DNA from: Christensenella sp. UBA1385
GTDB lineage: Bacteria > Bacillota > Clostridia > Christensenellales > Aristaeellaceae
NCBI GenBank assembly: GCA_002305755.1
Contig: DBQV01000007.1
Coordinates: forward strand, 36,356-100,355
Length of the DNA stretch: 64,000 nt
Direction: 5' to 3'
Below are positions 41,749 through 50,353 of this stretch, piece by piece. A program made the translations under genes and the position numbers. The notes beneath the pieces were generated by a model. That model had not been told where the DNA came from. It searched no databases and saw only the letters and a program-made list of their open reading frames with translations. How positions within the stretch are numbered: position 1 is the stretch's first letter; each line of letters opens with the position of its first letter.

Positions 41749-44565
41749 GTGCGCATCGACCTCAGCTGCCCCGTTGAACTCTGGCACTTCCGCCTGCCTA
41801 CGCAGGAGGAGCCCACGGTCCACCTGCACATGTTCAACCTGACCGACAAGACCGTCGTCAGTATGCAGGCGGCCTTTATTTGCTATGCGTCGGACGGGCA
41901 AAGGCTGGGCCGCCAGGTGGAGAGGATCAGCGGGCTGGATGGGGCCAAGCGCTCCGCCTTTGAGGCGGAGGCGGCCATCGAGGGTGGGACTGAGGCCGCC
42001 AGCATCGATTTTGTCATCGAAAAGGTCTGGTTTATCGACGGCACGGTCTGGCGGCGCAGCCGGGCAGAGCTGTCTGAATATCAGGACAACCGCCTGCCCC
42101 CCGGCCGGCAGCTGGACACGCTGCGGCACATCGCGGGCTCGGACGCGCGCGGCTACCCCAGCGATCAGGGGGCCGTGTGGGTCTGCGTCTGCGGCAGGCC
42201 CAACCCGGCCGCGGCCACGGAGTGCGCGCGATGCCAGAGGGACAAGCGCGAGGTGTTCACCCGCAACAACAAGGCCGCCATCGAGGCCATCATCTTCCGG
42301 CACGAGACCGCGCTGGAGGAAAAGGCGCGCGCCGCCCGCGAGGAGGCGGGGCGTATGCAGCAGGAGCGCGAGCAGCGCGAGCTGGCGGGAAAGCGGCGGC
42401 GCAGGCGCGCGCTGACCGCCATCATCGGCGCGCTGCTGCTGGCCGGGGCGGGCTGGGGCGTGTATTTCCACGGCATCCCCTACTACAACTACTACCGCGC
42501 GGGCGAGCAGCTGAAGGCCGGGGAGTACGCCCAGGCCAAGGAGATCTACCTGAGCCTTGGGGAGTACCGCGACGCGGCGGATATGGCGCTTGAGAGCGAT
42601 TACCTGCGCGCCGGAGAGACCGCGGGCACGGGCACGCTGACCGCGCTGAAGGCCGCGCAGGATATCTACGAAAGCATCTCCGGCTACAGGGACGCCGCGG
42701 TGAAGGCGCAGACCATGCGCTACGAGCGGGCGGAGCTGCTGCGGCAGAACGGAGAGTTTGAGCAGGCCATCGCGCTCTACGAGGGTCTGGGCGATTTCAG
42801 CGGCTCCGCCGAGAGGGCCCTGCTGGCCCGCTATGAGTGGGCGGCCAGGCTGATGGATGAGCTGGATTACGGCGCGGCGCGCGTCCGCTTTCTGGAGCTG
42901 GGCAGCTACAGCGACGCCGCCCAGCGCGCGGAGGACTGTCTCTACCTGCCGGCGAGCCGCTATCTGGAGCTGGGCGAGTATGAAAAGGCGCAGGCCCTGT
43001 TCGAGCAGATGCTCGACCAGAGCAAGGCCCAGCCCCGGCTGCAGGAGCTGTTCTATCGCTGGGGCGACAGCCTGTTTGAGGGGAAGCGCTTTGACGAGGC
43101 GGCCGAAAAGTATCTGCTGGCGGGAGACTATCTGGATTCCTCCCGCAAAGCCGCGCTCTGCCTGTACGAGCCCGCGCGCCTGCTGATGGCCGAGGGCAGC
43201 TATGCCGAGGCCAGGGAAAAGCTGCTGAAGATCCCCTACTTTGAGGACGCGCAGAAGCTGGCCGAGCAGTGCGCCTATCAGCTGGGGCTTGAGGCCGCGG
43301 CGAGGGAAGACTATGAGGCCGCGCTCAGCCTGTTTGAGGAGGCCGCTTCGGTGCCCGAATCCCATCAGGCGGCGATGGAGGCCTCCTACCGCCTGGCCGA
43401 GCGGCTGAGCGCGCAGGGCGACAGCGAGCGGGCCGTGCAGCTGTTTGAGGCGGCGGGCGATTATGAGGACGCGGCGGACAGGGCGATCGGCCTGCGTTAC
43501 GATATGGGCATCGCGGCGGCCAACGCGCGCGATTATGACAGGGCGCTTGAGATCTTCACCGCGCTGGGCGACTGGCGCGACAGCGCGGAGGAGGCTGTGC
43601 GCGCCCGCTACAACCGCGCCGTGACGCGGCTGGAGAGCGGGGAATACGAGGGCGCCATCAGCGACCTGACCGCGCTTGGCGAATACCAGAAGAGCGCTGA
43701 CTATCTGGCGCAGGCGCATTACCTGCTTGCCTCCCGTCTGTACGGCGAGGGCGATCTGGCCGCGGCGGCGGAACACTTCGGCCTGGCCGGGGATTATCAG
43801 GACAGCGTCGACCGCCGGCTGGAATGCCTCTATCTGCTGGCCAGGCAGAAGCTGGATGCGGGCGAGGGCGAGGAGGCCACGCGGCTGCTCAAGGAAGTGG
43901 GCAGCTTTGAGGACGCGCAAGAGCTTCTGAACAGCACGGCCTACCGCCTGGCGACGGAGCTGAAGGAGGCCGGGCAGCTGCGGCAGGCGGCGGAGCAGTT
44001 CTCGCTGATCGCCGGCTATTCCGATGCGGCGGAGCAGGCCGACGCCGCCTACGACCTGTATTATCAGGATGCCTATGAGACGGCGCGCGCCGCGCTGAAG
44101 GCGGGGGATTACAAGGCCGCCATCGACGCGCTGGAGCCTCTGGACCGGGAAAACGCGGGGCAGAAGTACGCGCGCATCCCCGCCATGTACGAGGAGGCCG
44201 TCTATGCCTACGCGGGCCAGCTTTATAAGGAAAAGAAGCCTTACGAGGCGCTGGTCTACTACCGTAAGATCCCCGGCTATAAGGACGTGTCCACCCACCG
44301 GCTGACCCGCGTGCCCTACCGCATCCTGGGCGCCTGGCAGACGGCGGACGGCGCCACGGTGATGGAGTTCCGCGATGACGGGACCTGCACCATCGACGGG
44401 CGCGAATACTACTTCTATGCGCAGAACTACTCCCTGACGGTCGGCGACCGGCAGGAGGAGCTGGACATCGCCTACAATATCCTGAACCTGACGGACAAGA
44501 GCCTGAACCTGCGGCGGCAGTCGCCCCGCGTCACCTACCGCATGAGCCGGGTGAGCGAGCCCTGA
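41749..44565 (+). CDS. Zinc-ribbon membrane protein with about sixteen 37-residue helical repeats
   Basis: 938 residues. Order: N-terminal beta-rich domain (1 to about 135); zinc ribbon WVCVCGRPNPAAATECARC (about 144-162); charged helix (about 170-218); one membrane helix TAIIGALLLAGAGWGVYF (about 222-240); then to about residue 850 some sixteen repeats, most exactly 37 residues long, of the form A-x2-L-x3-GdYe-x-A-x3-F-x2-lGdY-x-Ds, like a TPR/Sel1-type solenoid; and a C-terminal strand-rich module (RILGAWQTADGATVMEFRDD). The solenoid is probably outside the membrane as a protein-binding scaffold (inference). GTG start after GGGAGGAG. One-base overlap with the acyltransferase gene. No close functional relative recognised. 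Confidence 0.85.
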   Translation: MRIDLSCPVELWHFRLPTQEEPTVHLHMFNLTDKTVVSMQAAFICYASDGQRLGRQVERISGLDGAKRSAFEAEAAIEGGTEAASIDFVIEKVWFIDGTVWRRSRAELSEYQDNRLPPGRQLDTLRHIAGSDARGYPSDQGAVWVCVCGRPNPAAATECARCQRDKREVFTRNNKAAIEAIIFRHETALEEKARAAREEAGRMQQEREQRELAGKRRRRRALTAIIGALLLAGAGWGVYFHGIPYYNYYRAGEQLKAGEYAQAKEIYLSLGEYRDAADMALESDYLRAGETAGTGTLTALKAAQDIYESISGYRDAAVKAQTMRYERAELLRQNGEFEQAIALYEGLGDFSGSAERALLARYEWAARLMDELDYGAARVRFLELGSYSDAAQRAEDCLYLPASRYLELGEYEKAQALFEQMLDQSKAQPRLQELFYRWGDSLFEGKRFDEAAEKYLLAGDYLDSSRKAALCLYEPARLLMAEGSYAEAREKLLKIPYFEDAQKLAEQCAYQLGLEAAAREDYEAALSLFEEAASVPESHQAAMEASYRLAERLSAQGDSERAVQLFEAAGDYEDAADRAIGLRYDMGIAAANARDYDRALEIFTALGDWRDSAEEAVRARYNRAVTRLESGEYEGAISDLTALGEYQKSADYLAQAHYLLASRLYGEGDLAAAAEHFGLAGDYQDSVDRRLECLYLLARQKLDAGEGEEATRLLKEVGSFEDAQELLNSTAYRLATELKEAGQLRQAAEQFSLIAGYSDAAEQADAAYDLYYQDAYETARAALKAGDYKAAIDALEPLDRENAGQKYARIPAMYEEAVYAYAGQLYKEKKPYEALVYYRKIPGYKDVSTHRLTRVPYRILGAWQTADGATVMEFRDDGTCTIDGREYYFYAQNYSLTVGDRQEELDIAYNILNLTDKSLNLRRQSPRVTYRMSRVSEP

Positions 44566-45773
44566 TGCAGACGCTGATCGCCCGCTGGCGGGATCTGACC
44601 CGCCTGCCCGAAAATGGCGAGATCCCCGCGCTGCACGGCGTGCGCGCGCTGATGATCTGCCTGATCGCGGCCTTCCATATCTGGCAGCAGAGCTGGCTGA
44701 CGCCCAGCCTGACGCTTTTTGGCCATGTGTACAGCGCCGACACGGTGCTGCGCAGCGGCTATCTGTGGGTGGACGGGCTGCTGCTGCTCTCGGGCTTTCT
44801 GTGCTATCTGCCCTACGCGGAGGCCGCGGCGGCGGGCAGGGCGCTGCCCCGCGCGCTGCCCTTTTACCGCAGGCGCTTCTGGCGCATCGTGCCGGGGTAT
44901 CTGTTCAATCTGCTGGTCGTGCTGCTGGTTGTGGCGCTGCCGCAAAAGCTGTATGAAAACCCCGGTCGGCTGGCGCTGGATGCGCTGGCCCACCTCAGCT
45001 TTACCCACAACTGGTTCTACTTCAGCTACTACGCCACGCCGCTCAACGGCGCGCTGTGGACGCTGGCGGTGGAAGTGCAGTTCTACCTGCTGCTGCCCCT
45101 GCTGGCCCGTGCCTTTGTGAGGATGCCCGCGCTCAGCTACTGCCTGATGGCGGGGATCGCCTTCCTCTTCCGCGCCTTTGTGGCCGCCTGGCCGGACAGC
45201 TCCATGGGCTTCAACCAGCTGCCCGCCTTTCTGGATGTCTACGCCAACGGCTTCGCGGCGGCGGGCATCTATGTAAGCCTGCGCCGCCGCATGAAGGAGG
45301 ACGGCTGGACGCGCGTGCTGATGACGGCCTGCGCGGCGGCCTCCTTTTTGGTGCTGTGCGGTCTGGCCGCGGGGCAGGCGGCCGAGCCCCTGGGGGAGGG
45401 CATCCGCCGGGGGCAGATGGCGCGGCGGTACCTGCAGTCGGCCATGACGGCGCTGTTCATGCTGGGCGTGTCGCTGGGGCTGGGCGGGCTGCGCCTGCTG
45501 TTTGGCAACCCCCTGACCCGCTTCCTCTCCGGCATCAGCTACCAGTTCTATCTGTGGCACCAGGTGCTGGCCGTGCAGCTGCGCCGGTGGAACCTGCCCT
45601 ATTCCCCCTATCCCGAGCCCAACCGTCTCTACATCGTCGACTGGCAGAGGCAGTATACCTGGCTCTGCTGGCTGCTGGCGCTGGCGCTGGCGGTACTGTG
45701 CACCTATTTTATCGAGCGCCCGCTTGCCAGGCTGGGCCGCCCGAACCGATCAAAGGAGCGTAAACGCATATGA
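44565..45773 (+). CDS. Membrane acyltransferase, OafA/YrhL (acyltransferase 3) family
   Basis: 402-residue multi-pass O-acyltransferase; family members move acetyl or other acyl groups to cell-surface glycans or peptidoglycan. Opening LHGVRALMICLIAAFHIW carries the family's conserved arginine and catalytic histidine. Then VDGLLLLSGFLCYL, RRRFWRIVPGYLFNLL and FTHNWFYFSYYATPLNGALW, YQFYLWHQVLAVQL near the end. About ten hydrophobic segments, ending in the basic tail SKERKRI. One-base overlap with the repeat protein, 4-base overlap with the aminopeptidase. No SGNH domain fused. Acceptor unknown. Confidence 0.9.
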   Translation: MQTLIARWRDLTRLPENGEIPALHGVRALMICLIAAFHIWQQSWLTPSLTLFGHVYSADTVLRSGYLWVDGLLLLSGFLCYLPYAEAAAAGRALPRALPFYRRRFWRIVPGYLFNLLVVLLVVALPQKLYENPGRLALDALAHLSFTHNWFYFSYYATPLNGALWTLAVEVQFYLLLPLLARAFVRMPALSYCLMAGIAFLFRAFVAAWPDSSMGFNQLPAFLDVYANGFAAAGIYVSLRRRMKEDGWTRVLMTACAAASFLVLCGLAAGQAAEPLGEGIRRGQMARRYLQSAMTALFMLGVSLGLGGLRLLFGNPLTRFLSGISYQFYLWHQVLAVQLRRWNLPYSPYPEPNRLYIVDWQRQYTWLCWLLALALAVLCTYFIERPLARLGRPNRSKERKRI

Positions 45774-46888
45774 AGGATCCGAGAATCACAAAACTGGCGG
45801 ACATACTGGTCAACTACTCCACCCGCGTGCAGCCGGGCGAAAGGATACTGATCGAGGACCGCGGGGTGAACCGCGAGCTGGTGGTCGCCCTGATCAACGC
45901 CGTGTACGCGGCGGGCGGCATCCCCGCCGTCAGCCTGATGGACGGGGAGGTGGAGCGTGCGCTGATGCGCGGCTACACCAGGGAGCAGCTGGAATGGTAC
46001 GCGGGCATGGACGCCAGGCGTATGAGCGAGTGCGCGGCCTACATCGCCGTGCGCGGCGGCAGCAACGTGTTCGAGTCGTCGGACGTGCCGCAGGAGAAAA
46101 AGCGCCTCTACAGCCTGTATTACGGTCAGCCCGTGCACATGGAGATCCGCGTGCCCAAGACCCGCTGGGTGGTGCTGCGCTACCCCAGCTCCGCCATGGC
46201 CCAGCAGGCCGGCATGAGCACAGAGGCCTTTGAAGATTTCTTCTTCAAGGTCTGCACGCTGGATTACCGCGCCATGAGCCGCGCGATGGACCCGCTGGTC
46301 GAGCTGATGCAGCGCACCGACCGGGTACGCCTGACCTCAAAGGGCACCGATCTCACTTTCTCCATCAAGGGGCAGACGGCCATCAAGTGCGACGGCTTCC
46401 TCAATATCCCCGACGGCGAGGTCTACACCTCCCCCGTCAAAGACAGCGTCGAGGGCGTGCTGCAGTACAACACCCCCACCCTCTACCAGGGCCTGACGCA
46501 CGAGAAGGTGCGTCTGGTGTTCAAACAGGGCAGGATCGTGGAGGCAACGAGCAGCTATACCAAGGAACTCAACGAGATCCTCGATACCGACGCGGGCGCG
46601 CGCTATATCGGCGAGTTTGCCATCGGCGTCAACCCCTTCATCACCGAGCCGATGAAGGATACGCTCTTTGACGAGAAGATACAGGGCTCCTTCCACTTTA
46701 CCCCCGGCAACAGCTACGACGACGCGCCCAACGGCAACAAGTCCGCCGTGCACTGGGATATGGTGTGCATCCAGCGGCCGGAATACGGCGGCGGCGATAT
46801 GTACTTCGACGGTGTGCTGGTCAGGCGCGACGGGCGCTTCGTGCTGCCCGAGCTGCAGGGCCTCAACCCCGAGAGCTTTGAGGAGTAA
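45770..46888 (+). CDS. Aminopeptidase, M29 family
   Basis: 372-residue M29 (AmpS/AmpT-type) leucyl-type aminopeptidase, cytosolic co-catalytic metal enzyme. Metal-site motifs: FLNIPDGEVYTSPVKDSVEG (Glu region, about residue 216), IGEFAIGVNPFI (Glu near 284), SFHFTPGNSYDD (His) and SAVHWDMVCIQ (His-x-Asp). N-terminal YSTRVQPGERILIEDRG fits the family. Slightly short compared with about 400 for AmpS. Starts 4 bases inside the acyltransferase gene. Confidence 0.93.
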   Translation: MKDPRITKLADILVNYSTRVQPGERILIEDRGVNRELVVALINAVYAAGGIPAVSLMDGEVERALMRGYTREQLEWYAGMDARRMSECAAYIAVRGGSNVFESSDVPQEKKRLYSLYYGQPVHMEIRVPKTRWVVLRYPSSAMAQQAGMSTEAFEDFFFKVCTLDYRAMSRAMDPLVELMQRTDRVRLTSKGTDLTFSIKGQTAIKCDGFLNIPDGEVYTSPVKDSVEGVLQYNTPTLYQGLTHEKVRLVFKQGRIVEATSSYTKELNEILDTDAGARYIGEFAIGVNPFITEPMKDTLFDEKIQGSFHFTPGNSYDDAPNGNKSAVHWDMVCIQRPEYGGGDMYFDGVLVRRDGRFVLPELQGLNPESFEE

Positions 46889-46893
46889 GCGCC

Positions 46894-47709
46894 ATGAATA
46901 CAAAGCCTTTAACGCTTGACATGGGCGGCGCCGCGCCGGACGTGGTGATCCGCCCCTACCTGCTGGACAACTCGCCCGAGGTGGAGGAGGGGAGAAAGCA
47001 TCCCCTGGTGGTGCTGCTGCCGGGCGGGGGCTACAGATTCCGCTCCTTCCGCGAGGATGAACCCGTGGCCGTGCGCCTGCTTTGCGAGGGGCTGAGCGTC
47101 TGCGTGGTGGAGTACGCCGTGGCCCCGGTCATCTTCCCCGCCGCCATGCTGCAGGTGATGCGCGTCATCGCCTACGCGAGGCAGCACAGCGAGGAGTGGC
47201 GCATCGACCCCGACAGGATCATCCTGATGGGCTTTTCGGCCGGCGGCCATCTGGCGGCCAGCGTGGGCGTGTTCTGGGGGAAACCCTTCTATTCGCAGCG
47301 CATCGGCCTCACGCCCGAGGATGTGCGGCCAAACGCCCTGATGCTGGGCTACCCCGTGATCACCTCGGGCGAGTTTGCGCATAAGGATTCCTTTAAGAAC
47401 CTGCTGGGCGAGGAGATCGACATCTTCGGCCAGACCGTTTCGCTGGAGCTGCAGGTCAACAAAGACGTGCCGCCCACCTTCCTGTGGCATACCTGGTTCG
47501 ATCAGGCCGTGCCGGTGGAAAACTCGCTGCTGTTCGCCTCCGCCCTGCGCAGGGCGGGCGTGCCCGCGGCGCTGCACATCTTTACCAAGGGCACTCACGG
47601 CCTGTCGCTGTCCAACGACCAGGTCTACGGGCCGGCGGGTATGCTCAACGCCCGTGCCGATACCGCGCGCTGGGTGGAGCTGTTCATCGATTGGCTGCGC
47701 CAGCTCTGA
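46894..47709 (+). CDS. Alpha/beta hydrolase (BD-FAE/esterase-like)
   Basis: 271-residue serine hydrolase. Oxyanion motif VVLLPGGGYRFRSF, nucleophile elbow ILMGFSAGGHLAAS (GxSxG, Ser about residue 116), acid in WFDQAVPVENSLLF and base in FTKGTHGLSL. Pattern matches esterase/lipase-type carbohydrate esterases of the BD-FAE group. No signal peptide, so cytosolic. Follows the aminopeptidase by 5 bases and overlaps the likely hemW start. Confidence 0.9.
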   Translation: MNTKPLTLDMGGAAPDVVIRPYLLDNSPEVEEGRKHPLVVLLPGGGYRFRSFREDEPVAVRLLCEGLSVCVVEYAVAPVIFPAAMLQVMRVIAYARQHSEEWRIDPDRIILMGFSAGGHLAASVGVFWGKPFYSQRIGLTPEDVRPNALMLGYPVITSGEFAHKDSFKNLLGEEIDIFGQTVSLELQVNKDVPPTFLWHTWFDQAVPVENSLLFASALRRAGVPAALHIFTKGTHGLSLSNDQVYGPAGMLNARADTARWVELFIDWLRQL

Positions 47710-48848
47710 GTGCCGAGCCGGGGCTCTACATCCACATCCCCTTCTGCGCGCGCAAGTGCGCTTACTGCGATTTTCCCTGCTTCGAAGGGCGCATGGGGCT
47801 GCGGGAGCCCTATGTGCGGGCGCTGATCTCGGAGCTGGAGCGGCGCGGCAGGGAATGGGGCCATCCGCAGATCCATACCGTGTTCATCGGCGGCGGCACG
47901 CCCAGCCTGCTTCAGCCCGAGCAGATGGCCCGCGTGCTCGGGGCCCTCAGGGGCGCCTTCGCGCTGAAAAGGGACGCGGAGATCAGCTGCGAGGCCAACC
48001 CCGGCGCGCTGACGAGAAGGTTTCTCGATACCCTCAGGGAGGGCGGGGTCAACCGCCTTTCCCTGGGCGCGCAGAGCGCGGACGGAGGCCTGCTGCGCCT
48101 GCTGGGCCGCCAGCACGGCTGGCCTCAGGTGGAGCAGGCGGTGCGGCTGGCGCGCTCCTGCGGCTTTGACAACCTGAATATCGACCTGATGCTCGGCCTG
48201 CCGGGGCAGACGCCCGCGCTGTGGCGGGAGACGCTGCAGGCGGCGCTGGCCCTCTCGCCGGAGCATCTCTCCTGCTACGGCCTGATCGTGGAGGAGGGCA
48301 CCCCGCTGCGGCAAAGGCTGGACGCGGGGGAGCTGCGCCTGCCGGACGAGGACGAGGAGCGGCTGATGTATGACGAGGCTATCGGACGGCTGTCGCGGGC
48401 GGGGCTTGAGCAGTATGAGATCAGCAACTTCGCCAGGCCCGGCCGCGCCTGCCGGCACAACCTGAACTGCTGGCTGCGGGAGGATTACCTCGGCTTCGGC
48501 TCCGCCGCCCACACGCTGCAGGGCGGCGACACCCGCCTGAGCAACCCGTCGGACATCGGGGCCTACCTTCGCGGTGAAGCGCCCGCGCGGCAGACGATCG
48601 GGCAGCGGGAGCGGATGTTTGAGAGCGTCATGCTGGGGCTGAGGCTGCGGCAGGGGCTCAGCCTGGCGCGCTTTGAGCGCACATATGCTCAGAGCTTTGA
48701 AAGCGTCTTTGGCGGGGCGGCGCGCCGATCCGTCCAGAACGGGCTGAGCGAATACACCCGGGACGGCTTCTTCCGCCTGACGCGCGCGGGCATGGACGTG
48801 ATGAACAGCGTGCTGCTTGACTTTATGCCGGAAGATTCATTATCATGA
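47691..48848 (+). CDS. hemW: Radical SAM heme chaperone HemW
   Basis: About 385 residues. HemW (formerly called HemN-like) binds heme and a [4Fe-4S] cluster and is thought to deliver heme to respiratory enzymes. Begins with GLYIHIPFCARKCAYCDFPC (CxxxCxxC cluster ligands), then VFIGGGTPSLL, EANPGALT, NIDLMLGLPGQTP, EQYEISNFARPG and the C-terminal wing GFFRLTRAGMDV. No ATG or GTG fits: the likeliest start is TTG at 47691 within the end of the hydrolase gene (GTGGAG 11 bases before); CTG at 47706 is possible. Upstream in-frame ATGs lie deep inside the hydrolase gene. Confidence 0.9.
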   Translation: MAAPALSAEPGLYIHIPFCARKCAYCDFPCFEGRMGLREPYVRALISELERRGREWGHPQIHTVFIGGGTPSLLQPEQMARVLGALRGAFALKRDAEISCEANPGALTRRFLDTLREGGVNRLSLGAQSADGGLLRLLGRQHGWPQVEQAVRLARSCGFDNLNIDLMLGLPGQTPALWRETLQAALALSPEHLSCYGLIVEEGTPLRQRLDAGELRLPDEDEERLMYDEAIGRLSRAGLEQYEISNFARPGRACRHNLNCWLREDYLGFGSAAHTLQGGDTRLSNPSDIGAYLRGEAPARQTIGQRERMFESVMLGLRLRQGLSLARFERTYAQSFESVFGGAARRSVQNGLSEYTRDGFFRLTRAGMDVMNSVLLDFMPEDSLS

Positions 48849-48907
48849 ATGCAGGAATTGAACAATCTGCTTCGTTGTATGTTTATCAAGGCAGAGGAGG
48901 TTTCCGG

Positions 48908-50119
48908 ATGAAAAAGATAAGGAGGGCGCTGGCCCTCTTGATGATGCTGACGGCGCTTTTGGCGGCCGGTCTGCCGCCTGCGGCCGCCGAGCCGGTTTCG
49001 GATGTTTATGCCTATGTGGTCAACACCTCCTGGCTCAATATCCGCTCCGGCCCCGGCCTTGGGTATGAGGTGCTGGGGCAGGCGCTGCGCGACGAGCCGG
49101 TGCAGATCCTCTCCTACGAGGGCGGCTCCACCTGGGTGAGCGCGCGCGTCGTATCCAGCGGCATCGTGGGCTTCATGGATTCCACCTACCTGTCCTCCAC
49201 TCCCGGCGGCACGGTGCCTTCCACGCCTTCCGTAACGTCCGCACCGATCGTGCCCATGATCTCGTCGCCCATCAACATGCGGGCGGTGGTGAAAAACCCC
49301 GTGGCCACGCAGTTTCTCAACCTGCGCCAGTACGCCTCCTATTCGGCCCCGGTGCTGGGCATCTATTACAACGGCACGCCGATGACCGTGATCAACGAGA
49401 CGGACGGCTGGTACTACGTGCAGATGGATTCGGGTCTGCGCGGCTACTTCCGGCGGGAGTACGTCAGCTTTGACATCGACAGCAGCGCGCCCGGCATCCC
49501 CTCGGTGATCGATACCGCCGTCATCACCTCCTCCGGCGGACGGGTCAACGTGCGGCAGGGCCCGGGCTACAACTATGCCGTGATCGCCTCCTACTATCCG
49601 GGCAAGCAGGTCTCGGTCTACTCCAGGTCCGGCACATTCTGGCAGGTCTCGGTGGATGGGCTGATCGGCTATATCGACCGCAATTTCCTCAGGGCCTCCG
49701 GCAGCGGCGGCAGCACCGGCAGCGGCAACGCCACCGTCAAGGGCAGCGGCAGCCTCAACCTGCGCGCCCTGCCCGATACGAGCGCCCGCGTGCTGGGCCA
49801 GTACCGCCCCGGCACCGCGGTAAAGGTGACCGCGCAGGGCCTTGACTGGTGCGCCGTCACCATCCCCTCCACGGGGGCCAAGGGCTACTTCATGACCAGG
49901 TACCTGAAGCTCTCCGGCCTGCCCGAGATCCCCACCAAAATCGTCAAGAACAACGGCAGCTACGTCAACCTGCGCAGCCAGAACAAGCAGAGCAGCAACG
50001 TGATCACCAAGGTGCCGCACAACAGCGTGGTCACCGTGCTGACGCCGCCCAGCGGCGGCTGGTCGCGGGTGCGCTACGGCAGCGTCAACGGCTATATGAT
50101 GAGCTACTTCCTCAAGTGA
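48908..50119 (+). CDS. Secreted protein made of five bacterial SH3 domains
   Basis: 403 residues. Signal peptide RALALLMMLTALLAAGLPPA followed by AAAEP; no lipobox. The mature protein is five SH3b units: WLNIRSGPGLGYEVLG, FLNLRQYASYSAPVLG, RVNVRQGPGYNYAV, SLNLRALPDTSARVLG and YVNLRSQNKQSSNVI mark the RT-type starts, each followed by a G(Y/F)-x(M/I/F) ending such as GYFMTRYLKL and GYMMSYFLK. No enzyme domain. Probably binds peptidoglycan or other wall polymer. ATG at 48908 after GAGGAGG; the in-frame ATG at 48845 overlapping hemW is less likely because the signal peptide would be too long. Confidence 0.88.
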   Translation: MKKIRRALALLMMLTALLAAGLPPAAAEPVSDVYAYVVNTSWLNIRSGPGLGYEVLGQALRDEPVQILSYEGGSTWVSARVVSSGIVGFMDSTYLSSTPGGTVPSTPSVTSAPIVPMISSPINMRAVVKNPVATQFLNLRQYASYSAPVLGIYYNGTPMTVINETDGWYYVQMDSGLRGYFRREYVSFDIDSSAPGIPSVIDTAVITSSGGRVNVRQGPGYNYAVIASYYPGKQVSVYSRSGTFWQVSVDGLIGYIDRNFLRASGSGGSTGSGNATVKGSGSLNLRALPDTSARVLGQYRPGTAVKVTAQGLDWCAVTIPSTGAKGYFMTRYLKLSGLPEIPTKIVKNNGSYVNLRSQNKQSSNVITKVPHNSVVTVLTPPSGGWSRVRYGSVNGYMMSYFLK

Positions 50120-50140
50120 TGCCCTTGAAAGAACCGGGAT

Positions 50141-50176
50141 ATCAAAAGGGAACGCCGCACGCGTTCCCTTTTTGAT
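50141..50176. terminator. Bidirectional terminator between SH3 protein gene and glyA
   Basis: Stem ATCAAAAGGGAACGC / GCGTTCCCTTTTTGAT (one bulged T), CGCAC loop; A-run and T-run on both sides serve both strands. Confidence 0.88.
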
Positions 50177-50195
50177 GTCTGTGTTTGTTATGCTC

Positions 50196-50353
50196 ATGCT
50201 GAACGAAAACCTTGGTGCACAGTCAGACGAAGGACTTTTTCGCTTTCGTCAGGTCGGGCGAAGGAGGCGCAGCGGCGCTGCGCTGGCTGAGCGGGACGAC
50301 GCGAGAGCGGAAAAGAACGGGCCTGCCAAGGCGCCAAGGTTTGAATTCGGTAT
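50196..50353. repeat. Palindromic intergenic element, copy 4 (long form, degenerate, minus orientation)
   Basis: Read on the minus strand it starts in the glyA stop codon (TGATACCGAATTCAAAC), parallel to copies 2 and 3. It contains CGCAGCGCCGCTGCGCC as in copy 2, ends near TTTTCGTTCAGCAT and is followed 20 bases later by the terminator. 158 bp against 160 for copy 2. Arms are more diverged than in copies 1-3. Confidence 0.55.

Noticed and set aside
42480..44280. DNA-level tandem repeats in the 938-residue protein gene
   Set aside because: The 37-residue units are alike only as protein; their DNA is diverged, so this is an old protein repeat and not a recent tandem duplication.
47484..47690. 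Longer hemW start at an in-frame ATG
   Set aside because: It would read 69 residues inside the alpha/beta hydrolase gene in a shadow frame with no HemW homology.
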